A stretch of 60,000 nt of DNA, from the NCBI RefSeq assembly GCF_964340395.1, contig NC_135570.1, positions 8,820,322 to 8,880,321 of the forward strand, given 5' to 3'. The translations under genes and the position numbers were made by a program. The stretch is from Glandiceps talaboti (taxonomy: Eukaryota; Hemichordata; Enteropneusta; Spengelidae). Shown here piece by piece: positions 36,903 through 50,400 of the stretch (the stretch's first letter is position 1; each line of letters opens with the position of its first letter). The notes under the pieces were generated by a model, which had not been told where the DNA came from, ran no database searches, and saw only the letters and a program-made list of their open reading frames with translations.

Positions 36903-39357
36903 TTTATTTATACTGGATAGTTCTTTAAGCATTTAAACACTTGTCTCCCAAGAAGTCCAGTGAGGGCCATCCCTCATGGGTTCAGTGTTAATACTGGTGA
37001 GGGGGAAGGGGAGGAGGGTGCAAATGGACAGGAGAGGTGGGGGAGGAGGACTCCGACTGAATTTCGAAATCCAGTATGCCACTACCCAATTTGAAAGATT
37101 AAATATGTTTTAAATATGTTTTACTGCTTACCCTTCAACGATAACTTAGACAGATGTTGTGCATATGAAATTTCCAACAGAGACCTTAACTAGCATGCAA
37201 CAGTTCACGACCTGAATCGCTAGTTATAAACTTCAATCGTTCGCCAGGGCATTACAGTAACGTTAACTTCGATCACTACCAAGGATACTGTTTAACAGAT
37301 TATGGGGCTTTAAGTTTGACATACATACAGAAGCTAGTGACATCACTCCAAGAAATATCAATCTTTGAGAATTGTTTAGTGAGTGAGATACCCTTAAATA
37401 GAGCCTATTCGTTTTGCTATCTTCTTTGATTTCATCGAATTCGTGTTTAAAGTCGCCTCTATCCGAAACGCTCAACCTCAGCATGCATCTAAGATGTGAC
37501 TGGGATTTCTCTGGGGCGACACCAGTGTTCCCTAGATTTTATTATATATTGAACGAGTATACACTGGTATCTATTAATTTATGTATGGAGCAAATGGACG
37601 ATAATCGCTACCAATTAAGTTTTGTTAAAGTGTTTTTGTTATAAAATGTCTTGTACTTTAAACATTGCTATGCACACAACCATAAAATGTGCGAGTGTAT
37701 GCTCGAAATGATGTATTTAAATCAAGGCGATTGAACATTGCAAGTATTAAATTACCTCAATTATGATTCTGTGTGTCGCGATCACATACACACATTTGGA
37801 CAAAATCAACCTAACTCTTCATGTGTTTAAACAAAGTATATTATTGAAAAGCAAAGATAACATTGATCAGTTGATGATTGATTTAAATCTTTATCGAATT
37901 CACATCTCCCTCTCTCTTACTCTGTTCCCTCTCCCTTGGTAAATCGCTGGATATTCTATCTCTGCTATAAGAATGCAGTGCTGCTCCATTATAGCGATCA
38001 AAGATTACTACACACTTTTGTATATGTTCAATTGCGTATATATTGGACACCCCGTAGATAGTTTTCTTCATTCAGTTACATAGTCTGTAAACAATCTCGA
38101 TCTAGCCTGTAGCATGATAATGTGCCATCAATGACGTTTTTATCTAGTATTACATCGACTATTACTTCGAATGCAGTAATGTACCATGAATCTTAAGTCC
38201 TGCTCATACCCTACAGAGTTCACGTCAAATGTTCGTGTATGAAGAAGATCATCACTAAAATGTCAGATATGCTATGGCTGATGTACCGTCGGCCAATATG
38301 CAGTTATGAATGTCTTTGGGGGACATATGTAAAATCTAACATACATAAAGATTAAAAAAAACTAATAATTCTGCTCAAAGCGATAATATTCCCCAACTTT
38401 CCTTCACTTTTAATGATGTCTCTGGAGGTTACAATTATAAATATCTTCGAGGGGCGTATATAACTTGTAGACTGTATGGCAATAAAAAAAACCCATTGAA
38501 TTCAGAAAACATTCCTTTACTCTTGATGCGATTTTATCACTTTTAAAATCAACATTGGATCACAATCAGAGCCATTGATCACGTGATCGTTTGTATTGTG
38601 TTTATTGATTCGATTGTGTATATCTATTTGGCAGCCAGTCATTACAACAAACAAACAAATTATTTCATGTGGTCACAAGTGCACGATTTTGTAGAAAGCC
38701 AGGACAAAAATTATAAGGGAATCTTCCGTAATTACAAGGGTACGACCAGTCGTACGTTTATAGAGGTTACGTAAAAGAGCATGGCTCGACAGAAAAGATG
38801 TAGTACTGGAAAACCCCTCAAAACCCACTGAATTGTTTAACAAGCTTAACACAGACCTTGCAAGGAAATAAGCAAGCATTACTAATTCATTCAACAGACA
38901 ATTTGACATTACAGATGAATTTCACCTGAGACTGACTCGTCCACAAATTGCTCTAACAGTATCCACAGGTTAATGATTGAAACACTACTGTCAGAGGAAT
39001 TCTTAATCAGCAAGGAGTTTGAAAATATTCACGGTCTAATTTTTAAAGACATTTGCAATTTGTAGATTGGCCTTTTTGTGTCCAATTAGCTGACAGTGAA
39101 ATGAAAAGAACACGTGCGTTACTTTACGTGAAGATTTCATACGGTATGAGAATAGTAATTTCCGACGACTACAGTTAAATCATGTTCTCAGTAACTACGT
39201 CTCGACTCGTCCTTTGAGTTTGAATGAACAGTTCATTGACATGCGATTATGTTGGATAAGATTTCCTTGTGTAAAATGTGATGTTTCAAAATATAGTTAC
39301 TGATTGTGAAAACATGTAATACACAGAGCTATTTTTCGGGGAAAAGGAGTGTTTGAA
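36903..39357. other. Non-genic stretch
   Basis: Scattered frames of 60-78 codons with no recognisable domain. A purine-rich GGGGGAAGGGGAGGAGGG patch lies near 37000. Confidence 0.45.
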
Positions 39358-39571
39358 GGGAACCGCCACTCCAGGAAATAAATACGTTTTCATAAAAGAG
39401 CAATGCATTTCAAAGATACCCTATAATAGTAATACCAATAGCACAGGGTCAACTTGAAATGTTTCCACCAAATCGCAAGTAATTGTAGGTATTGTAAAAT
39501 CACGAAATGACTCGCCAGAACTCATATTTTATGAATTCCAAATTGTCTCTATTTCTTAGGGCGGTGTTCCC
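39358..39571. mobile_element. MITE-like element, copy 2
   Basis: The ends GGGAACCGCCACTCCAGGAA and (reverse-complemented) GGGAACACCGCCCTAAGAAA are inverted repeats. The internal ACGAAATGACTCGCCAGAAC block matches copy 1 at 7720-8190, which is about twice as long. Confidence 0.65.
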
Positions 39572-39869
39572 ATTTAAGAGAACTCGAACATTGTGCTGCA
39601 AACGTATTTACGAGAACATCCCCTCGTGAACTTACTCACGTGCAGAGTAATCTTGTGAAGAGAAAAATTAAGATTGAAGAGTTTCCAACAAAGTAACCCT
39701 GAGAAAAAAGTCTACACAATATGATCCTCTGAATGTATTTTAGTGGATCTAAAGGTAATTCCCAGAATGATAACATCGTTGCCAAGTTTTTAAACTAAGA
39801 TATGACATGTTCCCCAAAGGAAATGAAACTTTCTCTTTGAAACGCTAAGTTCATTTTTACCTCTCGTAA

Positions 39870-39898
39870 GGGTATGGGAGGTATTAAAATAGGAATGT

Positions 39899-39980
<82 letters not shown>

Positions 39981-40110
39981 GTCATCATTTTCTAAAATTC
40001 AGCTGGCTCAATTGTAATGAAATTTTGGATATATAATCTTTAGGATAATAGCTAGACCTGATTAGGTTTTGAGCCAGATCGGTTAATGTTTAATTAGAGA
40101 AATTTGCATA
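39870..40110. repeat. Interspersed repeat carrying TG and TCTG arrays
   Basis: CTCTCGTAAGGGTATGGGAG, a TG run (39901-39940), TCTG units (to 39980), then AATTCAGCTGGCTCAATTGT and GATTAGGTTTTGAGCCAGAT. Similar plan to 27.6-27.75 kb. Confidence 0.6.
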
Positions 40111-41126
40111 TTAATGAAATCAAATAATTAAGCAATATCTTAAGACTCCATACTTCAATTTCAATAAGAATTAGTATATTCATCAAACATAAGAAAATAC
40201 ATTTGTTCATGTACTTTAAACTGTTAAGACAATATAATTACACTATATTAATTTGAGTAAACTCGGAAGGCTGCCCTCAGCACCACATCGCTGGACCCAT
40301 GTCACCATTTCATCTCACTCAAACTGAAACCTTTTTTTCAGCTTCGTTACCGGATCGAACACATTACGTGAACTTAGAGTTCACTTCATGCTCTTCAAAG
40401 ATTCATTTGAGGTTAACCATGGTTCACACGTACACATCGTTCAGAAATAAAAATTATCATGGTGTATACCAAGTTCATAGTTCTCCTCAGCAACACAAAT
40501 TTGTTTATACCATAGGGTTTTTTTAGTTTAATTTTAATAATTGGTGGTTCCCTTATGGGAGGCTGTCAGTTTACATCTGGTAAATAATTTATGTAGTGTA
40601 TGTGCGGTAAAAATGTATTGTATATGCAGTTCATTCAATTATGTCTGACGGTTCATGGCATGCATAGCTTCAAAGTATTTCTAAATAACACACGATTTAA
40701 GAATTTCAACGAAATCTGTGCCATATGCATAATTCCTATTCATTGAGGACTGAAGGTCGATTGCAGTAGTATTATCTAGTAAGGTATTTTTTTCAATATG
40801 GCAGAATAAATGAAATATCTAGTAGACATGTTACTCTGTGCTTAAATGCATTCGTAGGTAGATCGTGATATCAGCTCTTCGTTTTGCTGCATGATAATGT
40901 CACGGCCAAGGCAACCAAATGAGAAGTAGGATAGCGGAAATTAGGTAGACGAGACGAAGCCGAGAGTACTTCACTATATTTCTCTTTTCGTGTCGAGAAT
41001 ATTCAGTTTGTTACAATCTCAATACCAAGCATTCATTCCCAGTATAAGACTATTCTCCAAAATTTCAATTTCTGAAAACATTATTTTATCTCTAGCTACT
41101 CGAATTTATATACTAGTATATATAGA
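40111..41126. other. Non-genic stretch
   Basis: Nothing supported; the 75-codon frame at 40299-40526 is not recognisable. Confidence 0.45.
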
Positions 41127-41621
41127 GGGAGCCTTCAGTAATTACGGGGGGGGGGTTAACTTTTTACAAATCTGTTCTCGAGGGAGGGCCATATTTTAGA
41201 AAGTATGATTAGGGGAGAATAACATTTTACTAAGACTCATTGTATTGTCTAACTTTGCACTGTACTATTTAGTGATTTTGACATACCTTCGCTAGCTGCC
41301 ACCGGTTCTACATCCCACTGCTGTCACAACGGTTAGTGTTAGGTTTAGCTACCATAACGTCAGACCATATCCATCAAATCGCTGCTGACAACCACGTGGT
41401 TAATTAATAGTCAGCTGTGATGTGATGAGAGAAATGGGTCTCATAAGAGTAAGACGGGAACAGTGATGTAAGATATTGCGGATAATGTTGTGCATGTGTT
41501 GGCCTAGGTCCGATAATGTAACGGTCTGGCATTCAGCTCAACCAATGAGATCCAAACACAGGTATTGATTAATGTAGTGCATTCGCACAAATTCAATGTG
41601 GTGGTAGTAGTTGGGACATAA

Positions 41622-42121
41622 GGGAGCCTTCAGTATTTACAAGGGGGAGGGCAGGAGGAATCACACATGGTCTGTTTAGTAAAACATGACCCTCCCCCAT
41701 TCTCCATTTGTAAAAAGTGACCCTCCCCTTTGTCCCATTTTGTAAAACATGGCCCTCCCCATGACAATTGCATATACTGAACGTTAATCAATATTCCCAT
41801 TATATGTACATACAGATTAAATGATTTTGAGTCTTTATTAGAAAGCAACATTTCTTCATGTAAAGTGACAAACAGTAAAAGACTGGCTAGTTACCTTTCT
41901 CTTATAATCATACACAATCTATTTAGTATCTAAAACGTGCTTTCCATGTTGTGCATACTCTGCCTGATCTGGTCACTTGTAAAAGTTCCCTGATACCATT
42001 GTCACCATCATCACCTTCACCTTCAGTATTGCCATTATCAGTGTCACTCTAATCTGACTCACTGGTACTAATTGAGTCAGCACATGTATCACTGTCCGTG
42101 TTCTCTATGACATTCAAAACT

Positions 42122-42158
<37 letters not shown>

Positions 42159-42508
42159 TGCTGCCATCACCTTCTTATTTTAACAGCAACATTCACGTAC
42201 AGTGTGAGTGATAAGGTGAGATGGGTACACTCAACAAAATGCATCGTTTTATTAAACAATTTTTGCATGTAAAGTACTCGTAAAAATAAATGTTGAGTGC
42301 TCATCTCACTTTTACATCTCAAAACACCCAAATTGACAATCATTGAATCTTCAATTTGGTCACAAAACTATGGATTGTAAAATGTGACCCTCCCCTTAAC
42401 ATTGTAATGCAAAATATGACCCTCGTCCAAGAACCGGTTTGTAAAATGTGACCTACCCCCCGATTCCTCCGGCCCTCACCCCCCCTATGGTAAATACTGA
42501 AGGCTCCC
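41622..42508 (-). mobile_element. DNA transposon with GGGAGCC ends, copy 2 (0.89 kb)
   Basis: The left GGGAGCCTTCAGTATTTACA and right TAAATACTGAAGGCTCCC ends are inverted repeats, flanked on both sides by TAA. On the minus strand it matches copy 1 (9133 onward) over several hundred bases, including AATTGAAGATTCAATGATTG and AATAAAACGATGCATTTT. The region 42165-41930 reads an Asp run, ENTDSDTCADSIST, a stop, then TDNGNTEGEG and IRELLQVTRSGRVCTTWKAR, a decayed C-terminal coding segment. Confidence 0.7.
42122..42161. repeat. (CAT)n trinucleotide array
   Basis: CAT/ATC units encoding poly-Asp on the minus strand within transposon copy 2. The homologous position in copy 1 (about 9675-9700) is shorter. 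Confidence 0.93.
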
Positions 42509-42850
42509 TAACCATTACCTTTAAAACTTTCAATATGGTGACAGCGATGGAATTAAGTTCATACCATTGATTTTGGGACCTTTCCTTTTCCATGCCTGGC
42601 GGCATTTACACTTAGTTGTTGAAATCTTTCAACAGGGGAGGTCATGCTTTACAGAAAGGAAATTGAAGGACGGTCCCTTTTTAGCAGACCTTATGGAAAG
42701 AGGGTCATATTTTATGCAAAAGTCTGCACCTGATTTCCCCCGGCTCACCCCCTTGTAATTACTGACACATGTATCTCACTGGAGATAATCTTGTTCATTG
42801 CAATATTTATAGCAGAGTATTATAGACGTAATCCGAGGAATTAGGGAGTC

Positions 42851-42936
42851 ACAAGTTGTAGCTTAGAGTTTCACGTTTTTGCGATCTGCAGGCAAATGGT
42901 CGCCAAAGCGTGAATTGCAGAGCTGCAACTTTTGAC
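42851..42936. mobile_element. Decayed hammerhead-like palindrome
   Basis: Left arm ACAAGTTGTAGCTTAGAGTT and right arm CTGCAACTTTTG / GCGTGAATTGCAGAG are imperfect inverted copies around GCGATCTGCAGGC. On the minus strand it reads CUGCAGA-UCGCAAAAACGU-GAAA-CUCUAAGCU-ACAAC, aligning with the 14.7- and 30.5-kb copies but with the core box mutated (CUGC for CUGA). Confidence 0.45.
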
Positions 42937-44735
42937 ACTTCTTAATTATCGATTATCTATTCTCTGTCTCTCCGTCATCATTATATTCTTTAGAGAATTA
43001 CTAGTATTACAAATAATATTCCGGTGCTGACAGCACGAGTGATACTCAAACTAACTGTTTTGATTTCAAATGTAATGTTCATGTATTATATTCCTAGCTC
43101 AGAGGACTTCACATAAAATGAACATGTAATGCAAAGACAGAAGAAATACTACTCGACACGGCAGCTTAATCTTTCCAGCTCAAATGAGGAATAACAACGT
43201 CCAAAGTTATTTCATTTGTATTCAAAGAGCAATAGATGTAACGAAAACTTATTAATTAGCAGAACGTTAAAAGACTCTTTCCCCCAAGTGAACTCTGGCA
43301 TCATGCAAGTAAGTGAAATTAAACCTGGTCGTACGAACACAGGGCTTAAAATAGGCCTTATCTGTTTACAACTTGTTTTCGTTATCATTGACCTTTCCAT
43401 TTATTTTCCTTTATAAAATTATACTTTTCCAACAAGGTGTCATGTAACAAAGTAAAATTTTGAAAACCTGGCTTTACTATGGTTACCTTTTATCAATGCA
43501 TTACATCTACTTAGCGCACTCAAGGGGCAACCCTTCGAGAATGACGTCGGCAACCCCTGTAACAAGTTAATCTTTTAACTGGTTTCAAATCATTACTTTA
43601 TTAACTCTAACTTTCATATCCGAAATTTAAACGAAACCGTCTTACCAACTACAGAATACTTTGTGAAAATGCTTTCTATCTCATTATGATGACTTGGTTT
43701 CTCAGCCTCGCTATGTCATCACCATATCAGAGCGAAAGCGCTCACTCACACGTGCTAAGGGAAAGTTGCAATTTCAAATTCAATTTAATGCAGCAGATTT
43801 CGACAGGATTCCGACTTAATGGTAAATATAGCATGAAGTTCAACGAATAAAACCCTGTGCTCTAGTGACATAATTCTTGAGGTTTTCACATTCAGTTTGT
43901 TTGGCTGGACACACGTAGTCAGTTACAGACAACGGATCAGAGCTAAGTCACCTGAAATTCAATTTCTGTGCCATTTGTTAATTACAGGGTTTCATCAAAG
44001 ATGTACTGGCGATTACAGTTGCAGTTAGCGTGAAGAGTATTAAAGTGATCTTAGACCCGGCCTTTCATCGGTTGTTCCTGTTAAAAGTATTAAAGCGTGG
44101 TTACTTACTAATTGTGTCGATGCATATAAGTCGCTCACAGCTGTGTCAATATAGTTGAGTAAAGACAAATCGTTGCCTAGCCCGACAACAATCTTACCTA
44201 CCTAACACTTAATTTTTTCGACTGGCTAAGCAAGCGACTTAAGTGAGCTACATTACCAAATGGTATTCAATTGAAAGAAAGGAATTGAATTAACATTACC
44301 AACTGAAAGAGATATGTAGTTATACTCCTTCCCGCCTGTCCCCTTGTTTCAACCGTGCTCTAAATTCCATTAAATGGGACACTTTTAAAACCGTCTATAC
44401 GTACCTTGACCAGGTATTGAACACGGTGTCTCTAGCTCTATATCTACCCTACCCAAAGACGTACTCATGTATTGTTTATCATACATCCATACTCCTGTGT
44501 AGTAAAATTTAGCGAATCACATAACTTTACATGTTTACATTGAACTGATAAATATCCCATGCTCATTGTACCTCTTATAGTGTTGATATTAAGTAATTGA
44601 TAGTCAAAAAGTATCAAAATGGATGTATTTGATTCATATCATTTTCTAGATACTAAGTTTATAATCGAACATTATATATATAGTTATAAAAAAAAGCTGA
44701 AGTTATGCAGGTAAATGTGTTTATACCATGCAGCA
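42937..44735. other. Non-genic stretch
   Basis: The frame at 43216-43416 (+) and its antisense at 43212-43400 are short and unrecognisable. Nothing else is supported. Confidence 0.45.
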
Positions 44736-44738
44736 TGT

Positions 44739-44828
44739 ATCTGATGTATGTATGTATGTATGTATGTATGTATGTATATGTATGTATGTATGTCCGTCCG
44801 TCCGTCTGTCTGTCTGTCTGTCTGTCTG
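44739..44828. repeat. TATG / TCCG / TCTG compound microsatellite
   Basis: TATG units, three TCCG units, then TCTG units. Confidence 0.95.
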
Positions 44829-44830
44829 CA

Positions 44831-44960
44831 TTATGATTTTAAGTTTATTACACACTCTGATCTCCCATGATTCATTCACAATATGATTTCAAGTTTGTTT
44901 AATCTGATCTCCCATGATTCATTCACAATATAATTTCAAGTTTATTACACACTATGGAAG
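44831..44960. repeat. Short tandem duplication (~57-bp unit)
   Basis: CTGATCTCCCATGATTCATT with flanking ATTTCAAGTTT occurs twice here, and a third time at 45160-45188 at the start of the 45.2-kb minisatellite. Confidence 0.8.
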
Positions 44961-45189
44961 ATCTGCCATTACAGATTGGAAGAACACTTTTTAGGATCTT
45001 TTAAGTTGATGTCAGTTTCCGTGTCCACAATTGCTGGCAAGACTTCACAATGTTCGCGATTTTATTATTTTTTCTCGAACATGTTAAAAAAAAGTTTAGA
45101 GTCAGCAGTGAAAAACTACGTCGGGTAACCGGAACCAAAACTTTTTTCCAGGCCTTATTACACACTATAATCTCCCATGATTCATTCAT

Positions 45190-45466
45190 CACGATGTATG
45201 TGTAACAGTACTGTAATACCCATGTATGTGTAACAGCACTGTAATACATATACCCATGTATGTGTAACAGCACTGTAATACCCATGTATATGTAACAGCA
45301 CTGTAATACCCATGTATGTGTAACAGCACTGTAATACATATACCCATGTATGTGTAACAGCACTGTAATACCCATGTATATGTAACAGCACTGTAATACC
45401 TATGTATGTGTAACGGCACTGTAATACCCATGTATGTGTAACAGCACTGTAATACCCATGTATGTA
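45190..45466. repeat. 28/34-bp minisatellite
   Basis: About nine units of CCATGTATGTGTAACAGCAC followed by TGTAATAC. Two units carry an extra ATATAC hexamer, giving a higher-order pattern. The 80-124-codon frames with repeated HIHGYYSAVTHTW are translations of this array. Confidence 0.93.
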
Positions 45467-47100
45467 AATATTTCTCATTAGGAAAATATACATTTAAATT
45501 GCTTACTTCTACTTTCTCAAACTATAACTCCTGGCGTGAAAAAGCGACTCAATAAACGTCACTCTCAATAATATCATCACTTTTGCATTGTTACTAGCAA
45601 TATCTTACCCGTCTCGGAGGTCACACAGATTCAAGGAAAATGATACACTGGAGACTGGTTGTTTGTAATGAAGTGTGTTTACACTTTATCAGTTATTCCA
45701 TAATTCCATAATTCAAATGAAGTCGATTATGTAGACTAATGAGACGGGGGATAACGGATTGTGTTTAGATCTGTGATAACAAAGGTTGCAGTTCCTGCGC
45801 CCTATATGATAAGCGAGCTCATCCTAGAAAAGTGATATTATAAATACTAGCTAGAACAACATTCACACGACACTAAAGTATTAGAACAGTATAACTTCTA
45901 AAGTTTGACGTCACTGCAAGTACACATATCAGTCTAAAAGTATGGTAATTTATTCTCTGTACATTTAATGTATGTACGCGTATTCTAAAAGCAGTCTATG
46001 AGGGCGATGCCACAAGAAATACTTTGTATATAGCCATGTAGAGCTTCATGATAAACCTAAACTTGCCTGTGGCTGGCTTATTCATAAATATTTCAAGCAT
46101 CGAGACGGTGTCTTGCTCGCTAGAATGTTTTGGATTAAAGAAAGATTAAATGTGATGGGTTTAATTTATATAGCAATGTTTTCCCCTTCGAGGCAAATAG
46201 AATAGAATCCACATATGCATGTCTTACATGCTTCGACATCCATAAATATTCAATAAACCATATCTGATCGAATCATGTACTGTCTGCATGTTAACGTAGA
46301 GATGTATATCAGACAGGATAGGTCCTGCATATCTTTAGAGTGCAACTCAGAGCACACATCTCCATCAACGCCCACCAGTTTGGGTCTAGCTAGTTAGGCA
46401 GTTAATACTATAATTCAAAAACCAAAGAAGAGTGCCCTCAATTGTTGGAGCGCGAAGCTGATGTTATACTGCATCGTTAATGATAATTGGTTTGGTCACT
46501 TGCAATGAGTGTCTCCATCCACAATTAGTTATTTATCTACAATATATGTACATTGTATTTTATAACATGTAGCCGTGTAGGCCTCAGTGGTTGGCTTAGA
46601 TCATACCACGTGGCATGAAAAGTTGACCCATATTGACCTCAATATTATATAGGGTCACTATTCGCGTTCTATTTTCCTTCGGGCAATATTCCTGTAGCAC
46701 TGATTTTTAAAGGAAAATATGGGCGATCTTTAAAAGAAAAAAAATTGCTGTAGTTTCACACACATCCAGTAGCACTAAAGCTAATGTGTCTAATATGTCT
46801 TCGATTTTATAACGTGGTGTTGTATTGACTGTTAGTTCACTATTTCCTAAGATCTGCGGGGTTGTATTGTAAGAGCGTAATAGCTTCATCCACTTGTTTT
46901 TGGTACTAATAGTTAGCGACAATATTAAGGCGATTGATCGTGATGTATATTGTTTTTGAAGTTTAATCCCTAAATTACATACTTGAAGACTAGGGCTTTG
47001 AACCCGAGAGAAAATAGCTGAAATCATGCTGTATGGAGAGCTCATTTAAATCTCATCATTAGGCAGATGCTAATTGTAGAGCCCAGGCTCATTTTTGTTT
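45467..47100. other. Non-genic stretch
   Basis: A 112-codon minus-strand frame at 46707-47045 has no recognisable domain and ordinary AT-rich composition. It is probably chance. Confidence 0.4.
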
Positions 47101-47159
47101 TGCTTGGAATGTTCGCCAATACTTCCTTTACACCGAACAATCCAATCTGCTCGATAATT

Positions 47160-47430
47160 TTGGATTTTTGACCAAAAAGAGACACACTTTTAGCCCAAAT
47201 TTGCATATCACTGATGGGATCGTCATGTCATGAACAATTCTTAATCTAAACACCTTTAAGAACGCCCCAACCTAATTTCAGACAGATCTGCCAAGTAGTT
47301 TTGGAGTTTAAGTTTTTGACCAAAATCACTTTTTTGGCCTCAAATCACACATCGGTGGTAAGATCATTTTGATTTGAACAATTGCAACAATCTGTGTATG
47401 CCTACTGACATTATACACAGCAGGCTGTTA
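47160..47430. repeat. Diverged tandem repeat (TTTTTGACCAAAA units)
   Basis: GGATTTTTGACCAAAAAGAG ... TTAGCCCAAAT ... GAACAATTC is echoed by AAGTTTTTGACCAAAATCAC ... TTGGCCTCAAAT ... GAACAATTG about 160 bp later. It looks like part of an old interspersed repeat. Confidence 0.5.
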
Positions 47431-50400
47431 CAAAGACCAAATTCAAGCAAAGGTTTAATCCTTGTTATGCAAAAGATGATAGTTTGATATAAGACGAGGC
47501 TTGTAGATGCCTTATTTAATTTATTTCAAAAAGGTTACCTATTCCCCTGTTGGCTTTTGTTGTTTGTCCTATGGAACCAATTTCAAAGCAAATTAGATGT
47601 GTGTCCCCTGCCCCTTAAATAATTGATGGGGGCGTTCTACCTATTGCACCTGAGTATATGGATATTTTCCGATACAGACGTAACAATGGGATAGCCAGTT
47701 CGACAGTTATACTTTTCTGATTGTTATTAATAAATACAACGACGCCTGCTTGGTTTGAAGTTACGATGTAAGATTTGATTTGAATTCGAAGTGTACAGTA
47801 TATAAAACATTGTGTTTTGCAAGAGACAAGGTATCAATGGCTGGCAAACATGTTCCCACCATCCAATACACTATGTAGAGATTGTGCTTTACAACATCAT
47901 TTACTTTTAAAGATAATTGAAATACTCCTTTCCTGCTGCTCCCACTGCAAGACGCTTAGCCGCCTTATATTCTCACAAGAAAAACACACAGAGATTACAT
48001 ATATACAAAAAAAAACTATGGACTTTGCTTTGTAGAAAGCGGGTAAAAATTGGTGAAAAACTGCGAGAAACTGACAATTTACGGCAACGTGTATGAAGTA
48101 CAGCTACTCCTAGTAAAGGATCCTATATACGCTGTTAATGTTAATAAAGACTCTACCATGAATACCAAGCAAGTCATTGTGTTTTCATTGCTTTGATATC
48201 AAGACACAGTTTCATTATCGAAAACAAATATTTTGTATTGACATGGTTAAATGAAACCAATAAGTTCTTCGAGCAGGATTTAACACTGTTGAATTCCTTG
48301 ACTTTGAGCAACGAGAATTCGTGCATTCATTTATAGTTTATAACACTGTTAAATAATGTTAGGTTTTATATAACGCTTTTTATAATTGTACTTAAAGCAC
48401 AATTATTATCCCTGAATCTTGACATGGTCATATACTACCCTTGCACAAGGGACCGTCATACTTTCTCCACTCCCTGGGAGCAAACAATGTATGAAATCAT
48501 CATGATGGGCGAATGATAAGAGTTGCCAGCCTGCAAGTTTGAGTCTTACCGCTACCGTTGTTTTCTCAATGGCTTAAGAGTTTAAGCAAGATTTCAACCA
48601 AGATCGTGCCCCAGGCAACCTACTTGTATGATTGGGGACCTGGTTTGTGAATGCTTCAAATCTGACATTCAGTAAGAGAGCGTTCTTTCTTGGTAACAAT
48701 TACTTTCAGTTAGCAGTGATGGCGCCAAGCAAAACTCACATTAATTTAATGAATCATTAAGAAAACCTCTGATGAATTGTGCGAGGTATACAATATCCTG
48801 TACATTTATTTTGGATTGTCAAGACATTCTAATACTATTCACATGATACGAAGTAGCTTTAAGGAATTAGTTCATGCTAATTGAACTTTCACTAGTACTT
48901 ATCTCAAACTCTACAAATCCAACGTAGTCAACTAATCTGAGATAAGACCCTTAAGCTTCTTTTCATAGGTTGTGAATCCTAATAATTTTATAACAACGCC
49001 AGACACACTTAATTGCCAATTAGATCCAACTCATCACCATAGTAACACATCTTGGCAATATGATGAGACATGTTACCACTTCAATAAATTTAACATTTCC
49101 GACCTTTGCTATCATCCAGCATAAACTAAATGTTTCATTTTAATGTAGTTGTATGTATTAGGTTTTGAGTTTGTATTTCCATTGTATGAAACACGTTATC
49201 GTATCAAATATACAGTACCCAGTCAACTGATAGACTGTTTAAGAAAGCGACACAGCATCATGTCATTAAAATATAAGAGCCACATCACACTTTCCCCGAA
49301 GATGGAATTTTGCATTTAAAGTATATATTCTTACATCTCAAAATGTGTTTTCAGTGGAACAGAAAAAATATTTAGTGGCCTTTTGTTTTTATGTGCGATG
49401 ACATGTGTTTTTAGATAAATATCTAAGTTTGTGTAGCACTTCAAAATCATAACGGATCACTTATTTGTAATCTTTAGTACTGGTATGAGGTATAAAGTTT
49501 GTTTTACCTGTTCAGAATACCGACCACATTGTTCTATAACCGGACAGAGTAGTGAGGAACAATTTCATATTGTAAATAGTGTGCACATTTTAAACCAAAT
49601 AAAACCCACAATGTTGTGATAACCTATCTTATGTTGCTGTCACAGGGCTTCACAAACTAAGAACGACTGAAGATATCAGAATTGCATTGTCACAGGTTGG
49701 ACGATTCGAATACACATCTTAACATTCACGTGACCACTCCCTTCAAGGAAGTCGTACATAGCGTGTAACGTGTCTTGAAAAGGGTCAATTGTAAGATTAA
49801 AATAAGATTATACGATAGAATCTATGAACCAATAAGTGAACTTATTCAAGAGTTTTAATCTGCCGTTGCCATAGTGATAATAGTAATTTCTAAAAAATAC
49901 CAGATTGATCTGGGAATGTGATAATAATGATAAACAGCGAATGTCCATCGTACAGGTATTATATGCTATGTATGTACCAGAGATTATTTGCACCGGTGCG
50001 CGCATACTAGTAGTATTTGCACGACCTTGTACATGTTTATTAATGCATGATGCCATAGGCCATAGCCTTTAATACGCTTTAATGAGAGGTTGTTTGATTG
50101 AGTAGTTGATTATTGATTGGTTTACTTATCTATGTCAATATTATGAACGGCTTTCTCTAAATTTAGCTTATTATGATTGAATTAAAGGAAAGAGGCTCCT
50201 CGATCTATCATTAGCTAATTACCCTGAAGGCAAATTATTCACATCTGCCTGGTTCAAATTATGTTTGCGTCATATATGCAAATCCCACCACACGAGTATA
50301 TATTCAATCATCTGTCTATCTATTATCACATATTACAGCATCTCAATGGTGTCCTGGTAAATAATGAGGAATTATTTAGTCGGTGTCGTCAGTTTGACAT

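Larger units (their letters stand above)
41127..42763. mobile_element. Decayed GGGAGCC-family transposon hosting a nested copy
   Basis: The left end GGGAGCCTTCAGTAATTACG with G-run and AACTTTTTACAAAT spacer pairs with a right end near 42763 (CCCCCTTGTAATTACTGA). The right end has lost its outermost bases. A second, more complete element of the same family (41622-42508) lies within it. Confidence 0.5.

Noticed and set aside
45001-45493. Apparent repetitive proteins of 80-124 residues
   Set aside because: All derive from the 28/34-bp minisatellite; no start context or domain.
46707-47045. 112-codon minus-strand frame as a gene
   Set aside because: No domain, no splice context, and composition identical to the surrounding AT-rich DNA.
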